A stretch of 64,000 nucleotides of DNA, taken from the NCBI GenBank assembly GCA_014773175.1, contig VXCM01000748.1:186001-250000 (forward strand), read 5' to 3'. The position numbers and the translations under genes are program-made. Shown here in pieces: positions 28,583-42,280 of this stretch (its first letter is position 1; every line of letters begins with the position of its first letter). The DNA is from Lucifuga dentata (lineage: Eukaryota; Chordata; Actinopteri; Ophidiiformes; Bythitidae). Below the pieces are notes generated by a model, which saw only the letters and a program-made list of their open reading frames with translations, ran no database searches and was not told where the DNA came from.

Positions 28583-31500
28583 ACTTATGAAGCCCTTCTA
28601 AAGGTGAAATCTTTCAGCAGAAACAGATCAAAGTTGAGGCTATCAAATATACACACAAAAGGGACATGATGCTGGAGAACAGATAATAAATTAGTTAGAC
28701 AGCAGGCTGAGTTTTTTGTTTATGATATGGAACTGTGTTCAACTATTTAAAAGCATTTCTTTGTTTCTTGCTAGAAGAATTTTCCTTTTATTAGCTTTTG
28801 TTGGTTAATTCTACACAAGATAGAATAACAACTGAGGATGAAAGCTGTGCATGAAATTCAAATGAATCTTCTGAATTTTCTCTATCACATAACTGTTGTG
28901 GAAATTGCTATTATGCTCTTTAGTAAGAGAAGAAAATTTGTCTAATGTAATTCAGGGTTTCACTCTTGCAGTGAATCCTTCTTCAGTCTTTATTTATTTA
29001 TTTATTTATTTATGTTTGTCTTACTTGCACAGGCTAAGTTGTTGTGTCTTAAGGACTGACAACAATATTCAAGACCACAGCTAATACTGGGAAAGAGGCC
29101 AGAGACCAGGTAATAACATGATAAAAATGGCAGCTGTTTCTTGCCAAGTTTTAAGAACAATACCTGTTTATTATGACTGACCTTATTAGCTCATTTTTAC
29201 TATGTCTTATACTTCCTTTTAACTAAAGAATTTATATCCAGCAATTATGAAAGCAGGTTTAGTGAGAGAGTTTGGAAAGTACTTTATGAACTGGAAATAT
29301 CAAAATTGTCATTTTTGCAATGTTTGTGCTTTTANTTTTTTTTTTTTTTTTTTTTTTTTACATCCACATGATCCACATGTTTTGTGTGGATCACAGGCAG
29401 TTAATGATTCTGGAAGCTGCTTTCAACCAATGTTGTGTAATGACAACTATTACCTAATTCCGATCAGTAACCACTGCCTATTGATTACAAATAGAGTTGG
29501 GTGTTTGTACAAGAAAATATTGGAACCTGGACAAATCATGTAGTTTATGGTCCTTCTTGTTTTTCATGTAGAAATGGCTCCACTTATCACCACATCCAGA
29601 TTTTGCAGCTCTAGAGACAGGCTTTCCTAAACTTATTTGATTGGACAGCATATTACATGTGTTTTTGAACAGCAGTGTACCAGATGTATACATCAAATCT
29701 CCAACAGTAACCTTCTCCCCCAACTCCTAATTACAATCAGATGCCACACCCAGCATCTCGTGCCCCTTCCCCACCCCCCACCCCACCCCATATTCCAAGA
29801 TGCCAGAAGAGGTTGGCTAATTAAACCACAGGAAGATTACTCACTGTTGACATGCCCTCAGGGTGTGCCAAGTGGGACAGATAGGCATATCAGGGGAGTG
29901 GAGGTTGGTATGTGTGGGTAAGTGAGGTATTTGGGATTCCATATTATGGCAGATGGGGGAGAGGGGAAAGCCATAATATGGTAAAATAGGAGTCTAGATA
30001 CCTCAGGCACAAACAGACAGGGACTTTATCAGTCCAGCAGATGTTAGCTGAGCACAGATGTGTGAACCCTGCTCACCTCGCTGCACATGGGAATGAGAAA
30101 ACACGTAGAACAGATGAGATAAATTGCTTTGTATACACAATATGCACTGACACACATTAATACACACACAAAGCAGATAAAGAAACTTGGTTGAATAACA
30201 ATATTTACAGATGTGATCAATGGATATTACAACCATAATCACAGATGAAGCCTTACCATATGAATATTTAATTTGATGTTTGATGGCTCTGTGTATGCTA
30301 ATAAAAGCTTGACTGTTAATATTCATGTGACTCAGAGCTCAGGGTTCAGGACTAAAGAAAGGCTGTCTGGTGGTGCCTGTGTGCCCAAAGCACACAGACA
30401 TACACAGGCTGGATGCTCACATGCTGCCTGAGCCCATCGCATCAAAACACCATAGGACTGAGCAATCAAACAGACAGGGAAAGATCACTTCAATACGAAC
30501 AATCAGGGAAATTTGGCTTTGATTTTTTTTTTTTTTTTTTTTATTTCTGTGCTTCTTTGTCTGGTCTTTGTATAGAGCAGAGATAACAGAGCCAATTAGA
30601 TTTAGACTGGTCTAAAAATTGTATGCTTTATGTCCATGTATGTTGGCCGAGGCCACATACAGATGCTCATATGGGACTAGAGAGTGTCGTTCCATCCTGC
30701 TCTGTTCATTCAGCTGAACCAATGACATACAACCCCATTTCACATCCAGAAACAGGAGTTATGACACTGTTGGAGCAGCTGTAGCAAAGCTCATTATTAA
30801 GGCTGATGAGTGTGTGTATGAGGGAATATAGCACATACAGTATCTCATTCTGCAGATAGCTCATCAGTGAACCTTCCATTATTCCATCAGCCTTTTACTT
30901 CCTTTCGTGCTGCTGTGTTGTGGGTAGGACTCAGATAGGCTGTTTGTGTGAATGTGTGTGATTTTATGTGTGTCTGCACACACACACTGCCATGTCTGAT
31001 AGATGATGTGCTGATGTGGTAATGAGCCACACGGCACAGCATCCACTTCTCTGAATCCCCAAGAGCGTTTCAGATGGCAGCACTCTTCCTTAAATCATCC
31101 TTCCTCTGGTTCCTGATCCTGATGCGAATCCTCAATGGACTCACCGTCTGCTGCAGGCCACGATCCATCCAGGGGAGAGAGGACAAATTGCCCTTTGTCT
31201 AGACTGCACAGATCACTTGCCCCTGACCTGTTCATTAGTTTACATCAAATATATCACCAGCTTACATGTCAATTTTGGATTGTTGTAGGGATTTAGGGAA
31301 AGAAATCCATTCTATTAGATCCATTAGAAATCCATTTTCAGGGGATAGAAATTGTCACAGACATGGTGGAAATTTTATCATTAAATCAGCAATGTCATTA
31401 AATCAACAGTGGAGTCCGACATTTTCTAAGTCAGGGAAAATGTAACATAAAGAGATATGTATAAGGATTCTTATTTAAACAAAATATACCCCAAAGACCA

Positions 31501-31691
31501 GCATATGAATAATCTCATCCAAAAAACTTGTACTAGGGCACCAACGCAGTGCTTAAGTACCATATCCACCATGGTCATGCAGCATAATCATGCCTTAGAG
31601 CAACCAGTCACAGGGTAAAGACTCAACATTGGTTTGTAAGAGGATTACCTAATTAACCAATACATGTAATAGTCATTGGTCAATTTTTGAT

Positions 31692-31692
<1 letters not shown>

Positions 31693-31730
<38 letters not shown>
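31693..31730. repeat. Microsatellite (GT)n
   Basis: Perfect run of about 18 units in the ddx23-rnd1 spacer. Confidence 0.95.
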
Positions 31731-31731
<1 letters not shown>

Positions 31732-32383
31732 GAGATAGATAGGGAGAGAGGGAAATGAAGAGATAAGAAAAGAAATGGGAATTTAAGAAAGGCTAGCAGT
31801 CTATTTTATCCAAAAGACAATCAAACCTCTATTTCTCCACACCGTAGTAAATCAGTGTTGGAAGAGACAAGAGACAAACCTTATCCGAGAATGGTAATAC
31901 AGAGTAAAATCACACAATTTGTTCATCTCCTGTTGGATAAAGGTAATGGATACGGGCACCGTGAGCCACTGCTGTATCCTATGTCTGATAGCTGAGGAAT
32001 GACAAACATTCAGCCACTACATCCATGTCATATCATTGGTGGACAGAGTGTGACAGCAGGACGTAGCCAGAGAGATTCTGATAAAAACGACTAAGCAAAT
32101 ATAGCAGGAGAGATGGGGGAGGATGGCTGGTTACATAAGAAAAAGGAGAGGAAAAAGTCATTGGAATCAAGAGAAAAATGAAAGGAAAATTGTAGAGGTG
32201 AAAAAGTGAAGAGGAGATCCTGAAATTTTAATATCTCAGATGAACTGTCGAAATACCATCTCTTGCCATTTCAACCTAAGCAAATTCAGATTTTAACATC
32301 TTTCAATGCTGAAAAAGCATAGACATAATTTGTCTTGTTCTTATAAGTTTAAAATTGATTGCACATTTCAGTAAGGAAATCCA

Positions 32384-32472
32384 TCCTCTCCATAGAAAGG
32401 AAGCAGATCAGCAGGGCTTCAAACTCACAACCTTCTTGCTGTGAGGCAACAATGCTAACCACTGTGCCACTG
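32384..32472 (-). mobile_element. tRNA-derived SINE head, decayed
   Basis: On the minus strand, GTGGCACAGTGGTTAGCATT contains a Pol III A box. It is followed by GCCTCACAGCAAGAAGGTTG and then a B-box-like GAGTTTGAAGCCC. This is the tRNA-like head common in teleost SINEs. Confidence 0.6.
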
Positions 32473-32639
32473 TAAGAGAGAACAGAAGAGAAGAGGAAAT
32501 GACTGTAATGATTAGAATAGGGGTTTAATTATTTTTTTAGCCATAAAATAGTGATTTTTAAAATGTGACTGGATCAGTACCAAATCATACCTATTGATAG
32601 TCTATCATGGGATAAATATGCCAGATTTTTTTTTTTTTT

Positions 32640-32841
32640 CTCATCATCATAGTGTTAAGGACTAATTTTTCAAATTCCTCAATCTATCCCTGAATTCACA
32701 TCAGAACCAAACTTTAATGGCTTCTTCCTTGGGTCAAGCCCCACCCTTCCACCAAGTATCATCAAAATCAGTTCAGAACTCTTTGAGTTAATCTGCTAAT
32801 AAATAAATAAACCAATGCATATATATATATATCTATATCTA

Positions 32842-32892
<51 letters not shown>

Positions 32893-32930
32893 ATATATAA
32901 CATAACCTCCTTGGCATAGATAACAAAGAT
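32640..32930 (+). repeat. Teleost interspersed repeat with internal microsatellite
   Basis: Contains gggtcaagccccacccttcc, accaagtatcatcaaaatca and the terminal cataacctccttggcataga, segments of a widespread fish repeat. An AT/ATCT microsatellite has expanded between the body and the terminal block. Confidence 0.5.
32819..32899. repeat. Microsatellite (AT)n(ATCT)n(AT)n
   Basis: ATCT core framed by AT runs inside an interspersed repeat. Confidence 0.9.
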
Positions 32931-34195
32931 GTATAAGATTAATTGAGCGTTTTCATTATTCAGAGTTTCAGATCAAGTCATCTGCATATTGATGCATTTC
33001 TGAATATGGCTGCTCCCACTTCTCAGGGATGAGACAAAATGGTACTTTTGATGTCCATAAATCCATGTGAATACAAACATGACTCCACACTGGACTGAAA
33101 TAGGTTTTGTTGCTTTATATAGCATTTTGTAAACTTATAAACTTGTATCATGAGGAATTAGACTATTAGCTGGCTTTTCATTCAGACATACAGCAGAGTC
33201 ATGTGTTATCTGCGTCTTGGCCTTCATGAGTGCATGAAGTGAGTTATTGTGTCCTTGAACTTCAAAAGTATAAGCTATCAATCTTTCTCAAGACAAAATA
33301 CACAATGTGCTGCCAAGTTATCAGGAATTCTTTCAGCCAATAGCCTTGAATCTGATTCATTTCCGCAAATAATCTCACCTTCTAATTTGACACAGCTGCT
33401 GAACTTCTGGGTTAAAGTATTAAAGTGCAATGTGCCATTCTTCTGTCTTAGAATTCTGAAATTGTTGATACCTACAATTGTTCCCAAGTTGGCCCAAGCT
33501 TGTATGACCAAGTCCACACAGAGATACATGCTATATTGTATATAAAAAGTAAGTGATAGTGATTTGTTTGCTGATTCAAATATGCTCTGTTTCCTCCATA
33601 ATGAACAACAATGATCAATTATTGTAACTTTAATGGGTGTAGTGACTGTTAGACATATTTATTATTAAATAAAAATTGATGAAAGATGAAAAAACCATAT
33701 AACAATAATCAATACAGAATTCAGTCAATCCTTAAAACCATAACAGACTTCACACAAATATTTATATTTTGCCTCAGTGTAATTCTTTTTGAAGCATTGT
33801 AATAAACAAGTTTACAAGGAACAAACTATACAACGCAACAAGTCAGTCTGCTGAAAATAAGCCAGAGAGCCTGTGAAATGATGGCTGCATATTCAACACA
33901 AAGAAGCTTGTTTGAATAGGATAGCACAATGCTCCAGACAGGACTAAGGGAAATAATGACTGCACTGATACAGAAACAGTCTTAGAAGTTTTTAGATGCC
34001 ACAATATTTCCAAAAACTCAGTAGTAGAGGCAACAAAACCACATGGAGATTAGTCCACTGCTCCCTGAAATATCCATCCATCACCTTTGCTGTGTTTTCT
34101 GTCTAATGCTACAAATAAAAGGTTAGGCGCCCTCTCACAGACATTCCTCTCTCAGAGAGACAGGAACCCTGCTCACACCTGCCCCTGCTCAAACT

Positions 34196-34208
34196 GTTGC
34201 TAGGCAAC
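34196..34208. promoter_or_regulatory. Palindromic X-box (RFX binding site)
   Basis: GTTGCTAGGCAAC is two inverted RFX half-sites with a one-base spacer. It lies in the intergenic region 1.6 kb downstream of the rnd1 stop, in a stretch of higher complexity (about 34130-34330). A distal element is possible. Its role is not visible from sequence. Confidence 0.4.
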
Positions 34209-35849
34209 ACGTTAAATTCCAGTGTTCTGTACATCCTAAGGACTCTGGGCTTTTCTGTGCAGAGCTACAAATCATCAGGTCTTCCATTAGCCAGGCTGTC
34301 AGCAGCCGCTAATGCCAGAAGACTCGAGTGAAAGCAGGAATTAAATCAACAACTTCAAAAACAGCAAAGACAGCCACAAGCAATTAGAAACACATAGAAA
34401 AGGCTGTTTAAAAATTGAGCATTTCAATATTACTTATCATGGAAGAAGATGATGAAAAATCCTGAAAAATTATTATAAAGCATTAAAAAAAAAAAAAAAA
34501 AGGAAAGAAAAATATTTCTTTTTTTTTTTGGACAGGACCAGCCTGTTTGTATGATTCAATTCCAACATCCTCCTTTAGCGTTGATGCAGCTATCCAGGCT
34601 GTAAATGGCAGCAGAAACATCTTGAATAACTGTTAACAATGACATATTCAGAACCCAAAACACAGAGTTTATTGAAGCAATGGTAAGGAGGCCCACTCAA
34701 CACTTTTCATTTTACAGTTCAAAGTTCATAAGTAATAACTATTTCTTTCACACTTTAATGTTTCCATGAGGCAGAATATTAAAAAGATTACTAAGATTCC
34801 TTTTGGCACATTGAAATAAATTCATCCAGGTGGACTCCTTCAATAAAAACAAAAAATCAAAAAAAATCAATGTTTTATGTTTAGAAACAAAGTTGTTTAC
34901 TTTTTCAGACGGAATATAAGGTAACAGATGAGTGATGGAACACCACTAAAATCAAGGCATACGCTTAATAACAGAGACGAAATAAAACAAGAGTGCTGGG
35001 CAATCACTATCCAAAGAGGCTCTGATGAAACATTAAACAGTCTTTACATTGCCCAGGATACTGAGTGTTTTTGTCACACCCATGTCCACCCGAGACGGTT
35101 TTGTGGTTCATGTGAGTGCTGAGTCACATTGCATTCCTTCACTCGAGCTCTCGGTTTATCCTCCCGCTGCCTTTGCAAATGAATGCTATGCTTGCCATGC
35201 CAGCCCCCCATCCTCCACCCCATCCCCTTTCTCCACTGTCAGCTTTAATTTCTGAAAGAAATATTGTCAAGGATCAATGCGGGAAAAGTTCTTCAAGGAC
35301 CTCTGTTTTAAATCCCCAAAGCTGCATTTCTCTAGATATCCTCCCCTGTCACCGTCAGATGTTACACTTCATCTTGTCATTCAGCCCATACTGTGACCTC
35401 AAGACATTCAGAAAAAGAAAGATGAATGCAAAAGGGTAAAGATATCAGAATTTCAAATTGTCTCATCAAGGTAATGCAATGTTTACAACCCCGATCAAGA
35501 AAGGGAGTTGACCTTATTTACCTTAAAGTGCCTGCTAGGCTCTCTGTGATTATTTTACATCTAGAATGCCAGTGAATTAAATAGGATATATTTAACATCA
35601 AACATTTGTCACTCTGCCTTGGCATAATGTGCTGGTAACAAGTCAGTCAAGACCAGTTGAGTACAGGGAATGTAACCATTTAGATGAAGAGGTTTGACAG
35701 GGAGTTTGGGGAAGATGCTGCAAAGGAGAGAGAGGTTTTGCAGAAATCCAGATCATAGTTCTCTTTCCCTTGCACACCCTGCACTCCTGCTGAACGACTA
35801 CAGTCCACCTGTCCTCGCCATTTCTTATTTCACGTGATCTCAGCGGTAT

Positions 35850-38800
35850 TCACATGATGGAGCAGCTCTTGGACTTGTCCTTGCTGAAGGTGGAGGAGAG
35901 AAGCTCTGTCTTGCTGGGCAGGTGTAGCAGTCTCTTGGACAGACATCGGACAGGGCTGGGTTTATTGGCAGGCTGCAGTTTGTTCATGCAGGCTAGAGCT
36001 GCAGTACGGAAAATGCTGTGGATGCTCTTCTCTGATGTAAATGCTGAGCACTCCAGGTAAGCCTCTGCTCCTAGCTGTTTAGCCAAGGAAGAGCCCTGCA
36101 GTGTGAAGGAAAAGTTATACATACTGCATAACGTAGTCAGGCTAAATTTACAATAGATAGACAGAAACAGGTGAATAATCAAGAGAAAAAAACCTGTTCA
36201 TGGGAGACTGGAGTCTGCTTCTGATTGGACAGCTCCATTCGCGTGCATATGTCTGTGCGCAGGTCTGTCTTACAGCCTATAAGAAGGATCCGTGTGCAGG
36301 GGCAGAAATCCTGGATCTCTGCTTTCCACTGCAGAGAAAAGAAACACTGGTGTCTTCAGACTGTCACTTTAAAGAGTAAATGAATGACAAGTAGCTGATT
36401 TAACATTTATATAGAGGATGAGGAGGCCACCCAAACATGAGGGACACGTAGTTGTCATTTCATACCTTCTTCAGGGCACTGTCTACTGTGTCAGGTCGGC
36501 TGATGTCAAAACATAAGAGCACTGCGTCCGAGTCACTGTAGCAGAGTGGCCTGACGTTGTCATAGTACGGAGAGCCTAAAGGGACAAAGTACAGAGAGAG
36601 TATAGTCAGGACAGGAATGTAGCTGAGGGCTAGCACCACACAATTTTGTGAAAAAGTTTACTACAGTAGTCGATTCCCTTCAACAGGTAACCATGGCAAC
36701 AATCAGATAAACCATGACTGTATCATTAAAATAAAGCATAAAAATAAAGCAGTTACACCATAAAACTTAAACTGCAGAAATACATGACCATTTTTTTCTA
36801 TGGACAGATTCAAGCTCTGACACTATTAAGATGTTTTATCACAGTCATCCTCCTCACATGCCAGCACAAATACAAAAACACACATACACACACCCTTGCT
36901 GCAGCAATAAAAGAGAAAATAATTTCACTAAACCTTTCCAGTGAGTGGAAATTTTCCAGAAAATCAAATAAACTCACTGAGTCACAGAAATTAACAAACA
37001 TTAGAGACAGTCTAAGCCTGAACCAATCATATAGGCTATTCCTGTTAGTCAACGGCTTTAAACCAAACTTTTGTGTAAATAAAAAACCCTACCTGAAATC
37101 AAACAAAGGGTTTGGGTTGAAAATCATTATAGGATATACAATTCGGTCAGCTCGTGTACTTTGTTGTGCCAAAATCCAAGATTTAGCCAAGATTAAATGT
37201 ACACTTTAGATCTACTCCTACTGCCAGCATCTACTGGTAGAATTTATTATACAGTATGTGTCAGATGTATTCTATGGTAGTATAAAATAGGAATGTTGTG
37301 AAAAGTATTCCTCATAGTCTCAGTCTGTTATAACAAAAATGAAGCAGAATTACAGAGAAGATTCAATCAAAACTCACTGATAAGTTCCACACATTGCACA
37401 GAACTCTCAAAAGGCAGACATCAGATATGTTTTTTTTTTTTTTTTAANTTTTTTTTTTTTTTTTAATTATCATTATTTTTTGGCATGTACAATATTGAAG
37501 CTGCAGCTTCCTATTTCTCAGATTTGATTGATGCACAGGCATCAATACCACAAAGTCTTGGAGCCAGCACCTTCACATTAAAGCTGCTGGTGGTCAGACT
37601 TTTTCTTCAACTTCATTAAAAAACATGCTGCTGACTGAATTAATAGTGTGATCCTTAAACTGATTATATACATATTGCATGAGAAGCAGTTTTTAAATAA
37701 CTGCTGTAACTATATGTAGAACCTCTTCACTCTCAGGAAGACTCCTGTGCTAAAAACAGACTGACAGGATGTCTGCTTTTTCTATTGTCTTCCCTCTGCT
37801 GCCTAATCACTCATCACACACCAACACTAAGATTTAATTTCCTACACCAGTCCTTTGGGACCAAATATGCACCAGGAGCTTGCTTTGCAAAAATATGAGG
37901 ATATAATTACAGGAAAAGATGGAATAAGTTTCTGCCGGAACTACTGAACAATCATGTTGTCTTTCGGTAGTTGTTAAGAGTCTCCTGACTTGTGAATACA
38001 AGTACATCTATAGAATAACAAGTATTACAAAGTATAAGTATTATTATTAAGAATAAATATATTACTACTATTACCCACAAAATCCTCTCTGATATTTTTA
38101 CTCAAATCTGCAAACAGACTCAGTAACATTTTGTCTGAGTAGGAATCAAAGTATTTCCTGGCAAACAACAATCCAGGGTGATGTAAGGCTTGTGAAAGAG
38201 GAGGCAGAGAGATCAAAAAGAAGAAAGTGAGACAAGTTTTAGCACCTACCACCTCCCACACATCACCAGGCCCCTGCATGGACACACAACCCCTTCTGGG
38301 TGAGCAAATATGAGTTAATCCAATGACAAATCCTGGATGCTCATGGAAATGATTTGATTTGATTTGATTTGATTTGAAAGGAGTTGAGCTATTTCAACCC
38401 AAAAGACTAATAAGATGGCTAGTTTTGATGAAAGAGCTCTTATACTGTCAGGTATAGGTGAATCAGTAAACAAGTCTCCTCTTTTCTGTTCTGTATAACT
38501 GTACATCTGGAAGAATGTGAGAAAAGAGATAAGGAAAATGAAAGTGATGATAGGCAGGGATTTTGAGTTTATGTACTGTATCTATTGAAAATGTAAATAG
38601 GTCTTATGCAATGTATCCTCTGATAAAGGGTGACTGTCCAGAAAAGTTTTAACTTTGTGGGAGACAGACAAATCTACAATAGTTCTGTGGTGTTTTGGTT
38701 ACATAAGAGCTTTTTTAGGCAGCACACGCCACAAGGCAGGAGGGAGGTCATGCTTTTCTTTCGCTTGATATCCCTCATTTGCACCTTCTGTTCACATGCC

Positions 38801-41275
38801 ATACACAAATACACAGGCACACGCTTAGTAAGACAGAACAAACACACACACACCTACACACAGAGAAAGAGACTTCCACCCCCTGCATCGTCAGGCATCC
38901 CCCTTTCCCCTGTGAAACAACCACTCTGCAGGCCAACTGGCACCGCTCAGCTTCGTCTGAGCAGAACACTTCAGTCAATGCTGTTATGAAACAGATCCAT
39001 CCAAAGTGTGGCAGAGTGGTTTTTATCGATTTTTGTTTACGTCATTTTTCTGTATATGTACGGGTGTCATTATGTCAGTAGGTCACTCACTAATCTATAC
39101 GTGTAGGTTATAATACATTTTCAAGCACTGATCATGGTTCCCTGAACTTTAGGCTATGCAGGTACAATAAAGAACAGTGACTGAAAAATGGGTCTGATTG
39201 TGTCCTACTCTTCCTCTGAAAAAACACGACTGTAAAGAACCTGATGAGATCCATGCTATCTTGGATATAATGTACAACAGCCTTTTTGTGATCTTTTTCA
39301 ATCAGTGAAAGATTTTTTTCTTTTTTTTTAATAAACTGACTCATAATTTAAATCTGAGCTCTCTCATTTAAGGACTATTTCCCTAATCACCACTCACTTA
39401 TTTTTATCCCTGATTTCACTACACTAAATTAACAGAAATATATGAATAGAAAGGGGAAAAAAACTACAATCAGTCTAAGTAATTTGTGAATTAAACATTG
39501 ACATCTTTAAAAGATCAGTCTGAGAGGGCTTTCTTCTTATAGGTAAGACAACAATAACCCAAATTACCCTAATATCTGACCAGCCAGGATTTAATTTTGC
39601 AAAGCTCACACTAAAAGCATTACATACATGAATAAATAGTATTTCATGACATAAATATTGTTAGCACTGTAAGACCAGACTGTGTTAGCCTTGGAAATCT
39701 CACTGACTGTGCTGTGAGTCTTGAACTGGGACCCTGTCTGTTTGTGGTCCTTCCAAAGGTAAATTTTAATTCCAAAGATATATATTCTGACTGAAATTAA
39801 TATATGTCACAAATTTCTTCACAAATGAAACTGAGATTTGCATGCATTCTTGTCTTTCAGTATCGACATCACTTTGCCTGGAGATCTATAAACAGATTTC
39901 ACACGAGGAAAAGCTGCTGATCTGCACTAAAACAGGATTGACAGATAGTGATGTATGAGTTCACAGCAACAACACTGAGTCGGTAAAACAATGGCCAACA
40001 CAGAGCTTCATTTACAGTTGTTACCTGACTCCAGGCTGACTGTATTGTTGGGAGGGTGCGTGCATGGGTAAAACAAAAGTTTCACAAATGAACCCATGAA
40101 AACTTTACTGAAACTCACTATTAAGTCATTGCTCAAGAACAAACCTTTGGTCAGTAAAATTTTCAAAAGGGCTGTAAATCAGTGATAGAGGAAAGAGGAG
40201 ATTATAGCTCTTTTACAATTTTTGTCCTATTGAGAAAACTCAGCTTTATTAAATTGTGGGCAGAGTAATAAAATAATAGAGATCCTCACCTGATGTGTCC
40301 CAAAGGCTGAGCTCCACACGCTGGTCTTCTAGCTCCAGACAGGCTGTGTAGTTTTCAAACACAGTAGGGACGTAAGTCTGGAAGTGGACAATTAGAGAAA
40401 TTATGACTTGTCTTTTATTACAATTCCATAACATAAAATTGTCTCTCATCCACAGCTTTACTATTATTGTTAATCAACTTTATTGATTTTTTTTCCCAAC
40501 TATTTATTCATTTATTACATCAAATGTCACAAGTTATAGGCAGCCAAAAAATTTCTGAGGACTCAGTTCATAATTATATAAAATGAAGACAGAAAAGCAG
40601 TTTTTCACATTTCTGAAGCTGCTTGGTATTAAATAAAATGAATCACTTATGAATATCAGAATAATTAAGTTTCTTTAAAAGTTAAAGTAATCTTTTTAGC
40701 ATTATTTACACCTATTTATATCACTCATCTGGTATCACTGAAACATTTTTACATAAAAAACAGCCTAACCTATAATCCTTATAATACATTTTAGTACAGA
40801 AATACTGAAGTGCATAATTCCTAATTATGTGTGTATCCTATATACAAAAAAATACACCATGGGGTTTCAAATATAAACTGTAAGGTCTTTATACATTCTC
40901 TTAACTGCTATGCACATTAACACTAAGAATAATATAGTGTAGGAATAATATAAGTAACGCTATTAGAAAGACTCTAAGAATACTAAGAATACAGTCTAAG
41001 AAAACTCATCATTAATCACTGAAATGAAATTGCTTGCAGGAATATTGTAGAAATAATACAGTCCTCCTTATGAGAAAAATGTCAGTGTAACTTAGATCAT
41101 CATTATTTTACAGCTCAAATCATAAATAAGTCTGTGTTTAGGAGCAATCTCATACCTCTGGATAGCAATCCTTGGCTAAGACTTGTAACATTGCTGTTTT
41201 ACCGCATTGGACGTCCCCAACCAACACTAGTTTACACCGTGCTACAAAAGGCTGAGTCAGTCTTCTTTCCTTCAT
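35850..41275 (-). CDS. rnd1: Rho family GTPase 1 (Rnd1)
   Basis: Atypical, constitutively GTP-bound Rho protein that opposes RhoA signalling and promotes loss of adhesion and stress fibres. Exons, 5' to 3' on the minus strand: 41275-41156, 40377-40290, 36575-36466, 36328-36194, 36095-35850. They give 232 residues, exactly the mammalian length. The P-loop is GDVQCGKT (20-27). The effector loop is [11 protein letters not shown]. Switch II reads DTSGS (67-71), with Ser replacing the catalytic Gln of Ras, as expected for GTPase-dead Rnd proteins. GCKTDLR is the base-recognition loop and SAFTSEKS follows. It ends CSIM, a CAAX box suited to farnesylation. The fourth exon ends in an unusual donor, gtttttttc. 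The gene lies downstream of ddx23 on the same strand, as in human. It could be the rnd1a or rnd1b paralogue; the sequence alone does not decide. Confidence 0.96.
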
Positions 41276-41415
41276 GGTGAAGATGAATAAAACTATCAAA
41301 CTGGACGGAAATGTGAATAGTGAACGAACGAATAAACTTCTTAAATCCTCTATGTGAACACCCGACCGCTCAGACAGGCAGAGAAGCACTAACCCATAAT
41401 GAAAGCACTGCGGAA

Positions 41416-41439
41416 CTTTATATTGACGCGCCAACCAAT
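41416..41439 (-). promoter_or_regulatory. rnd1 core promoter: TATA-like box and CCAAT box
   Basis: Read on the minus strand, TATAAAG lies at 41422-41416 and an ATTGG (inverted CCAAT) at 41439-41435 just upstream of it. Initiation would fall near 41390, leaving a 5' leader of roughly 115 nt before the ATG at 41275. A TATA promoter suits an inducible gene such as rnd1. This was read by eye and is not experimentally supported. Confidence 0.45.
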
Positions 41440-41856
41440 GAGCGCTGTGAGGAGGAGGGACGTGCACGAGACTCAGAAGTGCAGGAGATACGATGATGTT
41501 GCCAGATTTGCTGCTGTAATTTCATTGGAGAAGAGACGTAAAGGAGGATGTAAAGGATTCACCACCATCATCCGTAATAAACCATTTAAAAAGAATCTTC
41601 TGCTTTTATTTAATGTCCCAATCCTTATTTATTTATTTTTTTGACAAGGTAATTTGAGGTAAATTCACATAATTGAGAAGTGTGTGTTAGCATCAATGCT
41701 TGTACTTAAAAATACAGGGCCTGTTTTATGTCTACAAAAGTTGCTGATGTAAGGAATCTTTCATTATCTGTCACTTCATTTGAGAGTGACAGCAGATCCC
41801 AGTTAAAAGGACTCAGCACTGCTTCTGGTGTGTAATTCCTGACTCTCAATGACACA

Positions 41857-42280
41857 AATATGGCCAAAAGTATGCAGACACATGGTGGATTCACTAATAA
41901 CTATGCATAAAATGGCTCCTTAGCCTATTTGGTGAAGACCCTTTTCTGATTCACCATGACCAAAGTGAGGGCCATATAGAAATGTTTGCAAGGTTTACTG
42001 TAGTACAACTGGCCTGCTGAGGTCTGACCTCAACCCCATGCAGCACCTTTGAGAGGCACTGGACTGCTGACTGTGAGCCAGGCCTTATCACCCAAAATCA
42101 TTGCCTGATTTCCCTCATGCTGCACCTATGGCTAAATGGAAGGAAGTCCTTGCAGCCATCTTTGAGAATAGTAGAAAGCAAATGGAGGGACCAACTCCAT
42201 ATTAATGCCCATGTTTTTGGAGCTTGATTTTCAACAATGGTGTAATTCAGCACTTTTTTATGTTTGGCGGACAGTGGATC
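41857..42280 (+). mobile_element. Tc1/mariner-like transposon relic
   Basis: The left part has tatggccaaaagtatgcag, a common fish Tc1-type terminus. At 42026-42050 the plus strand reads DLNPMQHL, the motif around the third catalytic residue (DLNPIEHLW). It is followed by pieces resembling ARPYHPKS and AKWKEVLAA and by ccaactccatattaatgccc. Stops and deletions are frequent. The right end is poorly defined. Confidence 0.6.

Larger units (their letters stand above)
27691..35849. other. ddx23-rnd1 intergenic region
   Basis: About 8 kb without a supported exon on either strand. It holds microsatellites, a SINE head, an interspersed repeat, two poly-T or poly-A runs, one assembly duplication, and a palindromic RFX-type site at 34196. 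Human DDX23 and RND1 are also adjacent with no gene between. The part below 35850 probably includes the rnd1 3' UTR. Confidence 0.5.

Noticed and set aside
34928..35439. Open frames of about 100 residues downstream of rnd1
   Set aside because: No conserved protein, no splice sites in phase, and located in the probable rnd1 3' flank.
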